The notes under the pieces are model-generated. The model did not search any database and had not been told where the DNA came from. It saw nothing but the letters and a program-made list of their open reading frames with translations. A program made the translations under genes and the position numbers. Shown here piece by piece: positions 6,307-13,938 of a stretch of 13,938 bases of DNA. Numbering within the stretch: the first letter of the stretch is position 1; each line of letters opens with the position of its first letter. Source of the DNA: GCA-2746365 sp964651445 (GTDB lineage: Bacteria; Pseudomonadota; Gammaproteobacteria; SZUA-229); the NCBI GenBank assembly GCA_964651445.1, contig CAZYYW010000062.1, positions 1-13,938 of the forward strand, read 5' to 3'.

Positions 6307-8487
6307 ATGAGCAAAGTGACTAAGCAAGATACAACTAATGATATAGAAGCCGAAGAGCGATTTTTGATCTCTGACCTTTGTGATTTAATATCACAATATA
6401 TGGATCAGGAGCAGGTCAAGGATGTTTACCGGGCTTATTTGTTTGGTGCGCAGGCGCATGAAGGCCAGCTGCGTATTTCCGGTGAGCCGTATATTTATCA
6501 CCCCATCGCTGTTGCTCGTATTCTGGCGCAGATGCACATGGATGTGAAAAGTATCATCGCCTCTATTTTGCATGATGTTTTGGAAGACACGCCGGCTACG
6601 CGAAAGTTAATTGAGCGCGAGTTTGGCATGGACGTTGCTCATCTGGTTGATGGCGTTAGCAAATTAACGCACATCAAATTCAAAAATAAAATAGAGCAAC
6701 AGGCCGAAAATATTCAGAAAGTTTTGCTGGCGATGGCAAAAGACATTCGTGTCATCATGATAAAGCTGGCAGACCGTTTGCATAACATGCGCACACTGGG
6801 TGCCTTGCGCCCAGATAAGCGCCGTCGTATTGCACAGGAAACGCTGGAAATCTATATTCCCATTGCCAACCGACTGGGTATTTTTACCATCCGGCATGAG
6901 CTGGAAAACTTGGTGTTTAAGGCGATTTACCCTTTGCGTTATCGTGTGCTGGAACACGCTGTTGGTAAATATGGTGGTCATCGAAAGGAGATTATCAATA
7001 AAATTAATCAGGCATTGAGCGCACGGTTGGTCGAAATGTCGATTGATTCTCAAATCGTTTCGCGCAAAAAACACCTGTTTAGCGTGTACAACAAAATGAA
7101 AGACAAGCGCCTTCCGTTTAACAAAGTGTTGGATGTTTATGCACTGCGGGTACTGGTCGATTCTGTTGATGACTGCTATCGCGTACTGGGCATTGTGCAT
7201 AACTTATTCAAACCCATTCCTGGGCGTTTTAAAGATTACATCGCCATTCCGAAAAGTAACGGCTACCAGTCATTACACACCGCATTGTACGGTCCTCACG
7301 GTATTCCGATGGAAGCACAGGTGCGCACGGTGGAGATGGACAAATTTGCAGAGAGTGGTATCGCAGCGCACTGGCTGTATAAAGCGCCGGATGAAAAAGG
7401 TGAGATTACCGCACATGCCCGCGCTCGTGACTGGTTAACAGGTATTCTGGAAATGCAGCAATCGGCGGGTGACTCATTGGAGTTTCTGGAAAACGTTAAA
7501 GTCGATTTGTTTCATGATGAGGTTTACGTTTACACCCCTGAGGGCGATATTATGAAGTTGCCACGAAATGCTACGCCTGTCGACTTTGCGTATGCGGTGC
7601 ATACTGATATTGGTAATTGCTGCGTGGCGGCAAAACTTGACCACAGCTTTGCACCGCTAAATACACCTTTATACAGTGGTCAGACGGTGGAAATTGTAAC
7701 TTCGCCCAGTTCTCGTCCCAATGCTGCCTGGCTAAATTATGTGGTAACAGCAAAGGCAAGAAGTAATATCCGCAATTACCTGAAAAACATGCAGACTGAT
7801 GAAGCCATGTCACAAGGACGTCGCTTGTTGGAGCGTTGTTTAAAACCGTTAGGTATGCGCCTGGATGATGTCAAGAACAAGCACATCAAAACGGTATTAA
7901 ATGATTATGGTTTTAGCGACATAAGTGAACTACTGAAAGATGTTGGCCTCGGAAATCGGCCGCCGAGTCTGGTGGTCAAGCGGTTGGTGCCCGAGCGCGT
8001 GTCTGATGGTGCATCTGAAGAAATCCAAGAGATGAAATCGCAATCTGCATTGGCAATTAGTGGTACCGAGGGCATGGTGGTTGCTTATGGTCGTTGTTGC
8101 TATCCGATACCGGGTGACCAAGTCGTTGCCAAACTCAGTAAGGGACGTGGCATTGTGGTACACCGTGACAGTTGTAAGAATTTGGAAGCGTTGAATAAAC
8201 GCGCAAAATCAGATAAATATATTGACGTGCAATGGGCCAATGATGCCATCGGTGAATTTATATGCGGGATAAAACTTGAGATAGAAAACAAATCAGGGTT
8301 ATTGGCAAGAACCGCCACCGTTATTTCTGACTGTGGCGCTGATATTGAAAATGTAGAGATGGAAGATCGCGACGGTTTTTCAATGAATCTTTTGTATCTG
8401 CTAAAAGTATCAGATCGTGACCACTTGGCAAAATTGATGCGTCGTTTACGCCGAATTACCAGTGTCATGCGAATATCACGAATGTGA
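6307..8487 (+). CDS. spoT: Bifunctional (p)ppGpp synthetase/hydrolase, SpoT type
   Basis: SpoT degrades (p)ppGpp and can make it, setting the level of the stringent-response alarmone. From the ATG at 6307 it has 726 residues (E. coli SpoT 702). The HD hydrolase domain has HEGQ (51-54), HP (65-66), HDVLEDT (89-95) and IKLADRLHNMRTL (152-164), so hydrolase residues are intact. The synthetase domain follows with GRFKDYIAIPKSNGYQSLHT; the RFKD there is the RXKD type of Rel/SpoT, not the EXDD of RelA. TGS (DEVYVYTPEGDI to SGQTVEIVT), a zinc-finger-like region (GRCCYPIPGD, HRDSC) and a C-terminal ACT domain complete it. A TTG at 6247 would extend the frame through the terminator, so I reject it. 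No clear ribosome binding site or promoter is seen at 6268-6306. Confidence 0.97.
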   Translation: MSKVTKQDTTNDIEAEERFLISDLCDLISQYMDQEQVKDVYRAYLFGAQAHEGQLRISGEPYIYHPIAVARILAQMHMDVKSIIASILHDVLEDTPATRKLIEREFGMDVAHLVDGVSKLTHIKFKNKIEQQAENIQKVLLAMAKDIRVIMIKLADRLHNMRTLGALRPDKRRRIAQETLEIYIPIANRLGIFTIRHELENLVFKAIYPLRYRVLEHAVGKYGGHRKEIINKINQALSARLVEMSIDSQIVSRKKHLFSVYNKMKDKRLPFNKVLDVYALRVLVDSVDDCYRVLGIVHNLFKPIPGRFKDYIAIPKSNGYQSLHTALYGPHGIPMEAQVRTVEMDKFAESGIAAHWLYKAPDEKGEITAHARARDWLTGILEMQQSAGDSLEFLENVKVDLFHDEVYVYTPEGDIMKLPRNATPVDFAYAVHTDIGNCCVAAKLDHSFAPLNTPLYSGQTVEIVTSPSSRPNAAWLNYVVTAKARSNIRNYLKNMQTDEAMSQGRRLLERCLKPLGMRLDDVKNKHIKTVLNDYGFSDISELLKDVGLGNRPPSLVVKRLVPERVSDGASEEIQEMKSQSALAISGTEGMVVAYGRCCYPIPGDQVVAKLSKGRGIVVHRDSCKNLEALNKRAKSDKYIDVQWANDAIGEFICGIKLEIENKSGLLARTATVISDCGADIENVEMEDRDGFSMNLLYLLKVSDRDHLAKLMRRLRRITSVMRISRM

Positions 8488-8580
8488 TGGCTCTCATCAC
8501 GAGATTCCCATAAGCCATCGCAGAAATATAAAGTGGAAGTTAAGCAATAACAAAACTAGAGTTAAAAGCAGAGTTAAAAA

Positions 8581-8961
8581 ATGACAAAAGAAATTATTTC
8601 GACAGATAAAGCGCCGCAGGCGATTGGTACATACTCGCAGGCTGTTAAAACAGGGACGACGGTTTATATGTCTGGCCAAATTCCACTAATACCCGAAACC
8701 ATGGAAATGATCGAAGGCGACATTAAAGTACAGATACATCGAGTGTTTCAAAATTTATTGGCAGTGGCGAATGCTGCCGGTGGTGATCTTTCTGATGTAG
8801 TAAAATTAAATGTCTTTCTCACTGATTTGGGGCATTTTCCACAAGTGAACGAAGTAATGGCGGAGTATTTTCAACAGCCTTATCCGGCACGTGCCGCCAT
8901 CGGCGTTGCCGCTTTGCCAAAAGGCGCGGCGGTTGAAATGGATGCAGTACTAGAGCTCTAA
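8581..8961 (+). CDS. ridA: RidA/YjgF-family imine/enamine deaminase
   Basis: RidA hydrolyses reactive 2-aminoacrylate and related enamines, made by PLP enzymes such as threonine dehydratase, to ketoacids and ammonia, protecting PLP enzymes. The 126-residue protein is full length and shows GTYSQAVK (16-23) with the conserved Tyr, the GQIPL strand (32-36), PARAAIGVAALPKGA (102-116) with the key Arg at 104, and Glu 120, matching the catalytic set of E. coli RidA. It starts at an ATG preceded by a weak AGAG. The neighbour order spoT-ridA is that of Pseudomonas, where it replaces the trmH found in E. coli. Confidence 0.96.
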   Translation: MTKEIISTDKAPQAIGTYSQAVKTGTTVYMSGQIPLIPETMEMIEGDIKVQIHRVFQNLLAVANAAGGDLSDVVKLNVFLTDLGHFPQVNEVMAEYFQQPYPARAAIGVAALPKGAAVEMDAVLEL

Positions 8962-9058
8962 TCAACAGTGACATGTTACCTTGTTGTGGGCAATGGGCTA
9001 ATTTTGTGGCGTAGTGTGCAGATAGCGCAGGATGTAATATATAAAGGAAGCTTAAAAC

Positions 9059-11161
9059 ATGGAAGATAACAACACGGAAAATAACAGCACGGAAAATTTT
9101 GAGTACCAATCTGTACAAGTGTTAAAAGGCGTTGGTCAGGCGGTTGCGGAAAAATTAAAGCGTCTAGAAATTTATAATGTACAAGATGTGTTGTTTCATT
9201 TGCCACTGCGTTACGAAGACAGAACCAAGGTAAGCGCATTGGGTTCTTTGCAGCCGGGGCAGCAAGCGCTGATTGAAGGCGTGATCGATTTAACGGAAGT
9301 GAAATTCCTCGGCCGTGGCCGCCGTAGTTTATTGTGTTATTTGTCGGATAACACTGGCGCGATTGTGTTGCGTTTTTTTCATTTTAATAAAGCCCAGCAG
9401 AACAATTTAGCCAGTGGTACGCGCCTGCGTTGTTTTGGTGAAATTCGACGTGGTAGCAATCGACTGGAAATAATTCATCCTGAATATCAGGTCATTACCT
9501 CTCAGGATAAAGTGGTGCAGCAGTCACTCACGCCGGTATATCCAAAAACTGACGGTGTGCATCAAAGCTTGCTTAAAAAACTTTCTGATCAAGTGTTAAG
9601 TAAAATAAACCAGGGTCAACTGGTTGACTGGTTGCCCGACAAGGTAATGAAAAAATACCGTTTTCCGAATTTGGCAGATGCCTTAGTCAGTGTGCATCGA
9701 CCGCACAAAGATGCCAATGTGTTTGCGCTAAATCAGTGCAACAGTCAAGCGCAACAACGCTTACTGTTCGAGGAGTTGCTGGCGCACCAACTAAGTTTGT
9801 TGCAGTCTCGGCAGAAAATAAAACAGAGCCAAGCTGAACAGTTAAGTATTGATAAGCAAGCGTTTCATTCTTTCGTGGCGCAATTCCCCTTTAACCTGAC
9901 TGCCGCACAAAATAAAGTAATAAACGAAATTCTGAGTGATATGGAATTAGCACAGCCGATGTTGCGCTTGGTTCAGGGCGATGTCGGCTCAGGGAAAACC
10001 GTGGTCGCGGCAGTGGCAGCAAAAGCGGTGATTGATAATGCCTGCCAATTTGCGTTAATGGCTCCAACCGGTATTTTGGCCGAACAACACTATTTGAATT
10101 TTAAGCAGTGGTTTGGCGAGAAAAATTGTTTGATGTTTACCGGCAAAGACAAGGGGCGAAAGCGGGCAGAAAAGCTGGAGAAAATCAGCACGGGTTTGTG
10201 CCGGATAATTATTGGTACTCATGCCCTGTTCCAGCAGGATGTTGAATTCAAAAATCTGCGCTTGCTGGTCGTCGATGAACAACATCGATTCGGTGTTCAT
10301 CAGCGGTTAGCACTGCGTGAAAAAGGCAGCAACAATATTATTCCGCATCAATTAATCATGACTGCAACGCCTATACCGCGAAGTCTGGCAATGACCGCTT
10401 ACGCTGATCTGGATTATTCAGTCATTGATGAGTTGCCTGCCGGTCGTAAACCGGTAACCACAGTGGTGGTTTCTACCGCACGGCGTAACGAAGTCATAGA
10501 GCGAATAAAAAATGCTTGTGAACATGGCGAGCAAGCCTATTGGGTTTGCACGCTGGTTGAAGAGTCTGACTTTTTACAGTGTCAGGCAGCAGAAGTGACG
10601 GCGCAACAATTAACGCAAGAGCTAGATAAAATTACCGTTGGTCTGGTGCATGGCAGGATGAAGCAGGACGAAAAACAACAAGTGGTCACGCGATTCAAGA
10701 ACAATGAAATAGATTTGTTGATTGCCACCACCGTCATCGAGGTTGGCGTTGATGTGCCTAACGCTTCATTAATGGTGATTGAAAATGCAGAGCGCTTAGG
10801 TCTTGCACAGTTACATCAGTTACGTGGACGAGTTGGTCGTGGTGGCAAACAAAGTGCCTGTGTTTTAATGTATCAGCCGCCGCTTTCCGAAACCGGAAAA
10901 CAACGTCTGGGGATTTTACGTGAGACCAATGACGGATTTAAAATTGCGGAAAAAGATCTAGAGCTGCGCGGCCCCGGTGAAGTACTGGGTACTCGACAAA
11001 CAGGCTTGATGCAGATGCGTATTGCAGACATCGTGCGAGATGAACACTGGTTTGCAGAAGTTAAAAAAGCTGCTAACTACATTATTGAAAATCATCCGCA
11101 GGCGGTGAAACCGCTGGTAAGGCGCTGGTTGGGTAAGGCTGATCGTTTTGCGAATGTCTGA
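9059..11161 (+). CDS. recG: ATP-dependent DNA helicase RecG
   Basis: RecG remodels stalled replication forks and branched DNA. The 700-residue protein is close to E. coli RecG (693). The wedge domain comes first: LKGVGQAVAEKL (22-33), HLPLRYEDRT (47-56) and an OB-fold to about 150. The helicase core follows: Walker A GDVGSGKT (307-314), MAPTGILAEQH (334-344), DEQHRFGVHQR (406-416), TATPIPRSLAMT (435-446), ATTVIEVGVDVPNA (556-569) and QLRGRVGRGG (587-596). The TRG region lies near the C-terminus. The first twelve residues are an Asn/Thr/Glu stretch (NNTENNSTEN) encoded by imperfect repeats, absent from E. coli RecG. AAGGAAG, eight bases before the ATG, supports this start. It is 97 bases after ridA. 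Confidence 0.98.
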   Translation: MEDNNTENNSTENFEYQSVQVLKGVGQAVAEKLKRLEIYNVQDVLFHLPLRYEDRTKVSALGSLQPGQQALIEGVIDLTEVKFLGRGRRSLLCYLSDNTGAIVLRFFHFNKAQQNNLASGTRLRCFGEIRRGSNRLEIIHPEYQVITSQDKVVQQSLTPVYPKTDGVHQSLLKKLSDQVLSKINQGQLVDWLPDKVMKKYRFPNLADALVSVHRPHKDANVFALNQCNSQAQQRLLFEELLAHQLSLLQSRQKIKQSQAEQLSIDKQAFHSFVAQFPFNLTAAQNKVINEILSDMELAQPMLRLVQGDVGSGKTVVAAVAAKAVIDNACQFALMAPTGILAEQHYLNFKQWFGEKNCLMFTGKDKGRKRAEKLEKISTGLCRIIIGTHALFQQDVEFKNLRLLVVDEQHRFGVHQRLALREKGSNNIIPHQLIMTATPIPRSLAMTAYADLDYSVIDELPAGRKPVTTVVVSTARRNEVIERIKNACEHGEQAYWVCTLVEESDFLQCQAAEVTAQQLTQELDKITVGLVHGRMKQDEKQQVVTRFKNNEIDLLIATTVIEVGVDVPNASLMVIENAERLGLAQLHQLRGRVGRGGKQSACVLMYQPPLSETGKQRLGILRETNDGFKIAEKDLELRGPGEVLGTRQTGLMQMRIADIVRDEHWFAEVKKAANYIIENHPQAVKPLVRRWLGKADRFANV

Positions 11162-11165
11162 AAAA

Positions 11166-11200
11166 CGACGTTCTTCGTTGTTTATTTTTCGTTTTTCGTT
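11166..11200 (-). repeat. Heptamer repeat array, minus-strand orientation
   Basis: Read on the minus strand from 11200 the sequence divides into five 7-base units: AACGAAA, AACGAAA, AATAAAC, AACGAAG and AACGTCG. It starts four bases after the recG stop. The consensus AACGAAN resembles the units found across the assembly gap on the other strand, so the two sides are inverted relative to each other. Confidence 0.7.
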
Positions 11201-11257
11201 AAAAGAAAAGCTCCTGATCACAAACAACGTGCATGGTTTTTAAGAATTTACGCTTTT

Positions 11258-11274
11258 AACAAACAACAAACAAC
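11258..11274 (+). repeat. Heptamer repeat, left edge of gap
   Basis: AACAAAC is present twice in tandem and followed by AAC, where the Ns begin. The seven-base period is the same as in the arrays at 11166-11200 and 11375-11393. The array evidently continues into the unsequenced gap. Confidence 0.7.
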
Positions 11275-11374
11275 NNNNNNNNNNNNNNNNNNNNNNNNNN
11301 NNNNNNNNNNNNNNNNNNNNNNNNNNNNNNNNNNNNNNNNNNNNNNNNNNNNNNNNNNNNNNNNNNNNNNNNNN
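11275..11374. other. Assembly gap of 100 Ns
   Basis: Exactly 100 Ns, the size conventionally used when the real gap length is unknown. Both borders are heptamer repeats of the same family, so the break was probably caused by the repeats. The true length and content of the locus are not known. Confidence 0.95.
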
Positions 11375-11393
11375 CAACGATCAACGATCAACG
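11375..11393 (+). repeat. Heptamer repeat, right edge of gap
   Basis: CAACGAT occurs twice and is followed by CAACG. The array starts at the first known base after the Ns and ends where ordinary sequence begins. Its AACGAT-type unit matches the AACGAAN units on the opposite strand beside recG. Confidence 0.7.
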
Positions 11394-11455
11394 CCTCTTT
11401 CTGCCCTTACTCGGTGCATTAAAGTGAAAAAATAATAGCTTTTGTGTTGCCGATA

Positions 11456-11469
11456 GACTATTTTTAGTC
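11456..11469. promoter_or_regulatory. Short inverted repeat upstream of the kinase
   Basis: GACTA and TAGTC flank TTTT, 33 bases before the GTG start of the kinase. It may be an operator half-site pair or chance in AT-rich sequence. It is too short for a terminator and no T tract follows. Confidence 0.25.
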
Positions 11470-11501
11470 AAGCACTCTAACCAACCATAAATGAAAAAAA
11501 C

Positions 11502-13409
11502 GTGATCTCATCCAGTCAAAATTCCCCCGTTGCAGCTACTGAGCTGAAACAACAAGCCGTTAGTCAGCATGACGAACGCATATTGCAAACACAGATTATT
11601 CGCCTGATAACCGGCTCGGGGTTTAGTAATGTAGCGGGCATTGCCATGGCTATTATTTGGGTTGGTCTGATTTGGAAAGATTTGCCACATGAAGTATTAA
11701 TCGTTTGGCTTAGTTTTATGATGCTGCTGTTTTTTTATCGCACGGCAGTGCATTACTTCAAGTTATATGCTGAGAGCAGCCAGTTTCTAGTCGATAATTA
11801 TATTATCCGGCGCTGGTATCTGGTTTCTGTTTTTCTCACTGGCGCTGGCTGGGGCATCAGTTCTATTTTGATGTTTCCGTTTAATGAAGTGCACCAGATT
11901 GTGCTGGCCTTTATTCTGGTTGGTGTGTCAGCATCCGGCGTGGCGTATTCTTCAGTGGCGTGGGTGTACTACGGCTTTGTTGGCTGTGTATTGCTGCCGT
12001 TGATGATTCGTTTATTTTATCAAGGTGGAGAAATTTATTACGCCTTGTCAGCAATGACCGGCTTCTTCCTCGGTGTCATGGTTATGGCTGTGCATCGTAT
12101 GTATAAATCATCAATTGCCGAGCTGGAATTATCATATAAAAATGAAACGTTAATTGAAGACATTATGAACGCCAGTGTGAACCTGGAAAGTCTTAATGAA
12201 AATTTAAAGGCTGAGATTCAGCATGGTAAAAAAATTGAGGCAGAGTTAAAACAGGCAAAAGAAAAAGCCGAGCACATGAGTCGGGCAAAAGGTGAGTTTT
12301 TAGCGAACATGAGCCATGAAATTCGCACCCCGATGAATGGTGTAATAGGTACTTTGCAGTTGCTGGAAGACACGAAACTTGATGGCGAGCAAAAAGAGTT
12401 TGTGGAAACAGCGCATACGTCTGCCGATGCTTTACTGGCAATCTTAAATGATATTTTGGACATCTCTAAAATTGAGGCAGGTAAATTAAATTTTGAAAAC
12501 ATAGCTTTTGATTTCAAACAAATTGTCAGTGACATCGTGGTGCTGCACTCGCTGAAGTCAGAGCAGCAAGGTGTGTTATTGGTACAGCAGGTTGATGACA
12601 CTTTGCCCGCAACTTTGTTGGGAGACCCAACACGCATCCGGCAAATTATTGTTAATCTTGTTTCCAATGCGCTGAAATTTACTCGTGAAGGTGACGTTAA
12701 AGTTGGCGTAGACGTGATTAAGCAAGATGCGGAAAGGGTCAATCTTAAAGTCACCGTTTCTGATACCGGCATTGGTATCCCACAGGCTTCATTGGATACA
12801 CTGTTTAATGCCTTTACCCAGGCTGACGGTTCGACCACTAGAAAATACGGGGGTACAGGCCTTGGTCTCGCTATTGTCAGCCAACTGGTGGAAATGATGG
12901 GCGGATCGCTGGGCGTGGAAAGCGAAGAGGGAAAAGGGTCTGTTTTCTGGTTTGTTGCCAGCTTTCAATGCACCGATAAGGTTGCGGTGAATGTGAAACA
13001 GGCGGTTAGTAACGAGCAGGTATTGCAATTGAACGCGAACATTCTGTTGGTTGAAGATAACCCGATCAATCAGATGGTGGCCTCAAAGATGTTGCAAAAG
13101 ATAGGCTTAAAAGCCGTACTCGCTAATAATGGTGTGGAGGCGCTGGACATTCTGCAGCAACAACCGTTTGATTTGGTGTTAATGGATTGTCAGATGCCCG
13201 AAATGGACGGCTTTGATGCCACTCGTGAAATTCGCAAGCTACAAATTAAAACCAAACAAAACCAACCTTTACCGGTGGTGGCGATGACGGCTAATGTTAT
13301 GTCTGGTGATAAGGAGCGCTGTCTGGAAGTCGGCATGGATGATTATATTGGCAAGCCAGTGCAGCGGGATCGCCTTGAGAGTGTGCTTAAAAAATGGCTG
13401 CAGCCGTAA
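11502..13409 (+). CDS. Membrane-bound hybrid sensor histidine kinase
   Basis: A 635-residue two-component kinase with its own receiver domain. The N-terminus has about six hydrophobic segments (roughly 42-58, 66-86, 105-125, 130-150, 152-172, 180-198) with short loops, so signal sensing is probably within or at the inner membrane. A coiled coil (about 205-262) leads to the H-box ANMSHEIRTPMNG with phospho-acceptor His 272. The ATPase domain follows: NLVSNALKF (385-393), DTGIGIP (421-427) and GGTGLGLAI (450-458). The receiver has LVEDN (516-520), phospho-acceptor Asp 562 in MDCQMPEMDG, MTAN (595-598) and Lys 618. No PAS, HAMP or Hpt domain is seen, so a separate phosphotransfer partner is expected. 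The membrane part resembles an unnamed six-segment module (GWG, GVSASG motifs) seen in some GGDEF proteins and kinases. The GTG start lacks a clear binding site and overlaps the stop of a four-codon frame from 11491. ubiC follows 13 bases later. Confidence 0.9.
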   Translation: MISSSQNSPVAATELKQQAVSQHDERILQTQIIRLITGSGFSNVAGIAMAIIWVGLIWKDLPHEVLIVWLSFMMLLFFYRTAVHYFKLYAESSQFLVDNYIIRRWYLVSVFLTGAGWGISSILMFPFNEVHQIVLAFILVGVSASGVAYSSVAWVYYGFVGCVLLPLMIRLFYQGGEIYYALSAMTGFFLGVMVMAVHRMYKSSIAELELSYKNETLIEDIMNASVNLESLNENLKAEIQHGKKIEAELKQAKEKAEHMSRAKGEFLANMSHEIRTPMNGVIGTLQLLEDTKLDGEQKEFVETAHTSADALLAILNDILDISKIEAGKLNFENIAFDFKQIVSDIVVLHSLKSEQQGVLLVQQVDDTLPATLLGDPTRIRQIIVNLVSNALKFTREGDVKVGVDVIKQDAERVNLKVTVSDTGIGIPQASLDTLFNAFTQADGSTTRKYGGTGLGLAIVSQLVEMMGGSLGVESEEGKGSVFWFVASFQCTDKVAVNVKQAVSNEQVLQLNANILLVEDNPINQMVASKMLQKIGLKAVLANNGVEALDILQQQPFDLVLMDCQMPEMDGFDATREIRKLQIKTKQNQPLPVVAMTANVMSGDKERCLEVGMDDYIGKPVQRDRLESVLKKWLQP

Positions 13410-13422
13410 TACTGCTTTAGGA

Positions 13423-13938
13423 ATGAGTGTGAACAAAAGTCAACGCTGGTATCTGCGCCACCAATTGTTTAATCAGTCTGTTCCAGCCGAGTTATTGCCT
13501 TGGTTGTTTGATGTCTCGTCGTTAACGGCTAGGCTGCTTGATCTGTGCGGTAAAGATTTTACCGTTCACGTTATCTCGCAACAATGGCAGAGACTGTCGG
13601 CAGAAGAAGCACGTGCCATGTCGTTAAGCAACGTTCAGGCTGCCCTTGTTCGACAGGTGTTGCTTTGTTGCGGAGACAAACCACTGGTTTACGCCAGAAC
13701 CGTTATCCCGGTAACGACGGTAACGGGCGCGCAGCGGCGATATGCCAATATGGGAAGCCGCCCATTGGGCGCGATGCTATTTGCTGATAGAACCATGCGC
13801 CGTGAAGCCGTACAGATTGCGCTACTAGAAAACGCGCATGCCGCCTCCCGCTACATCAAAGGTGAGGAAGAAGTTTGGGGCAGGCGGTCAGTATTTCGCG
13901 TCTCGGGCAAACCCCTGCTGGTCAGCGAATATTTTTTA
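13423..13938 (+). CDS. ubiC: Chorismate pyruvate-lyase, cut by window end
   Basis: UbiC splits chorismate into 4-hydroxybenzoate and pyruvate, the first committed step of ubiquinone synthesis. The open frame of 172 codons reaches the last base without a stop. Similarity to E. coli UbiC is clear in the second half: VRQVLLCCGDKPLVYARTVIP (77-97 overall), LGAMLF (115-120), WGRRSVFRVSGKPLLVSEYFL (152-172). Arg 92 and Glu 169 match the Arg and Glu that bind the product in E. coli. E. coli UbiC ends about seven residues after the matching FL, so only a few codons are missing. The ATG at 13423 touches its AGGA; the GTG at 13429 has better spacing and may be the true start. It lies 13 bases after the kinase, so the two are likely cotranscribed. 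ubiA often follows ubiC. Confidence 0.93.
   Translation, partial: MSVNKSQRWYLRHQLFNQSVPAELLPWLFDVSSLTARLLDLCGKDFTVHVISQQWQRLSAEEARAMSLSNVQAALVRQVLLCCGDKPLVYARTVIPVTTVTGAQRRYANMGSRPLGAMLFADRTMRREAVQIALLENAHAASRYIKGEEEVWGRRSVFRVSGKPLLVSEYFL

Larger units (their letters stand above)
11162..11501. other. Gene-free stretch between recG and the histidine kinase
   Basis: These 340 bases hold no gene I can support. They contain heptamer repeats on both sides of a run of 100 Ns, a short unremarkable sequence at 11201-11257, and an AT-rich leader (11394-11501) before the kinase with the inverted repeat GACTA-TTTT-TAGTC. No clean intrinsic terminator for recG and no convincing promoter for the kinase are seen; either could lie in the missing bases. 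Confidence 0.8.

Noticed and set aside
6664..7200. 178-codon minus-strand frame opposite spoT
   Set aside because: Antisense shadow; the opposite strand encodes the conserved HD and synthetase regions.
11258..11393. CRISPR array at the gap
   Set aside because: The repeats are seven bases with no spacers, and no cas gene is near.
12218..12838. 206-codon minus-strand frame opposite the kinase
   Set aside because: Antisense shadow of the histidine kinase core, rich in Ser and Thr as expected of a complementary frame.
13584..13787. 67-codon plus-strand frame near the right end
   Set aside because: It is an alternative frame inside ubiC, whose own frame is open to the window end and matches the family.
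16..13938. Mobile element or genomic island
   Set aside because: No transposase, integrase, tRNA, target duplications or abrupt change in gene type was seen; the gene order is conserved core.

Overview
The window is ordinary core chromosome of a Gammaproteobacterium. Gene order and protein sequence point to a member of the Pseudomonadales/Cellvibrionales type: rpsT faces proB across a short gap, obg-proB follow rplU-rpmA, ispB diverges from rplU, and gmk-rpoZ-spoT-ridA-recG run together as in Pseudomonas. The proteins align closely from memory with Pseudomonas and E. coli versions. The species cannot be named from this, and no phage, transposon, CRISPR, tRNA or rRNA sequence is visible.

Left part (1-3570): rpsT on the plus strand, with a sigma70-like promoter and a strong intrinsic terminator, converges on proB. 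On the minus strand, read right to left, are rplU and rpmA (from a near-consensus promoter, ended by a terminator) and then obg-proB, which probably has its own promoter. Centre (3571-11161): ispB diverges from rplU. After a 40-base perfect-type hairpin come gmk, rpoZ, a second intrinsic terminator, spoT, ridA and recG, all on the plus strand. Right part (11162-13938): a gene-free stretch of 340 bases holds heptamer repeats on both sides of a 100-N assembly gap. It is followed by a six-membrane-segment hybrid histidine kinase and, 13 bases later, ubiC, which runs off the window end within a few codons of its expected stop.

Several genes meet in two themes. For guanosine nucleotides and ppGpp: Gmk makes GDP, SpoT makes and degrades ppGpp, the omega subunit forms part of a ppGpp site on RNA polymerase, and Obg is a ribosome-linked GTPase known to bind ppGpp. 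For ubiquinone: IspB makes the polyprenyl tail and UbiC makes the 4-hydroxybenzoate head. The kinase is the only gene whose role is not fixed by its family; its place in front of ubiC is suggestive but proves nothing.

The items most worth a second look are the inverted heptamer arrays around the gap, the kinase with an uncharacterised membrane input domain and an A7 run at its start, the terminator that separates spoT from gmk-rpoZ, and the Gln/Glu/Pro-rich tail on the omega subunit. I found no convincing evidence of a wholly new system.
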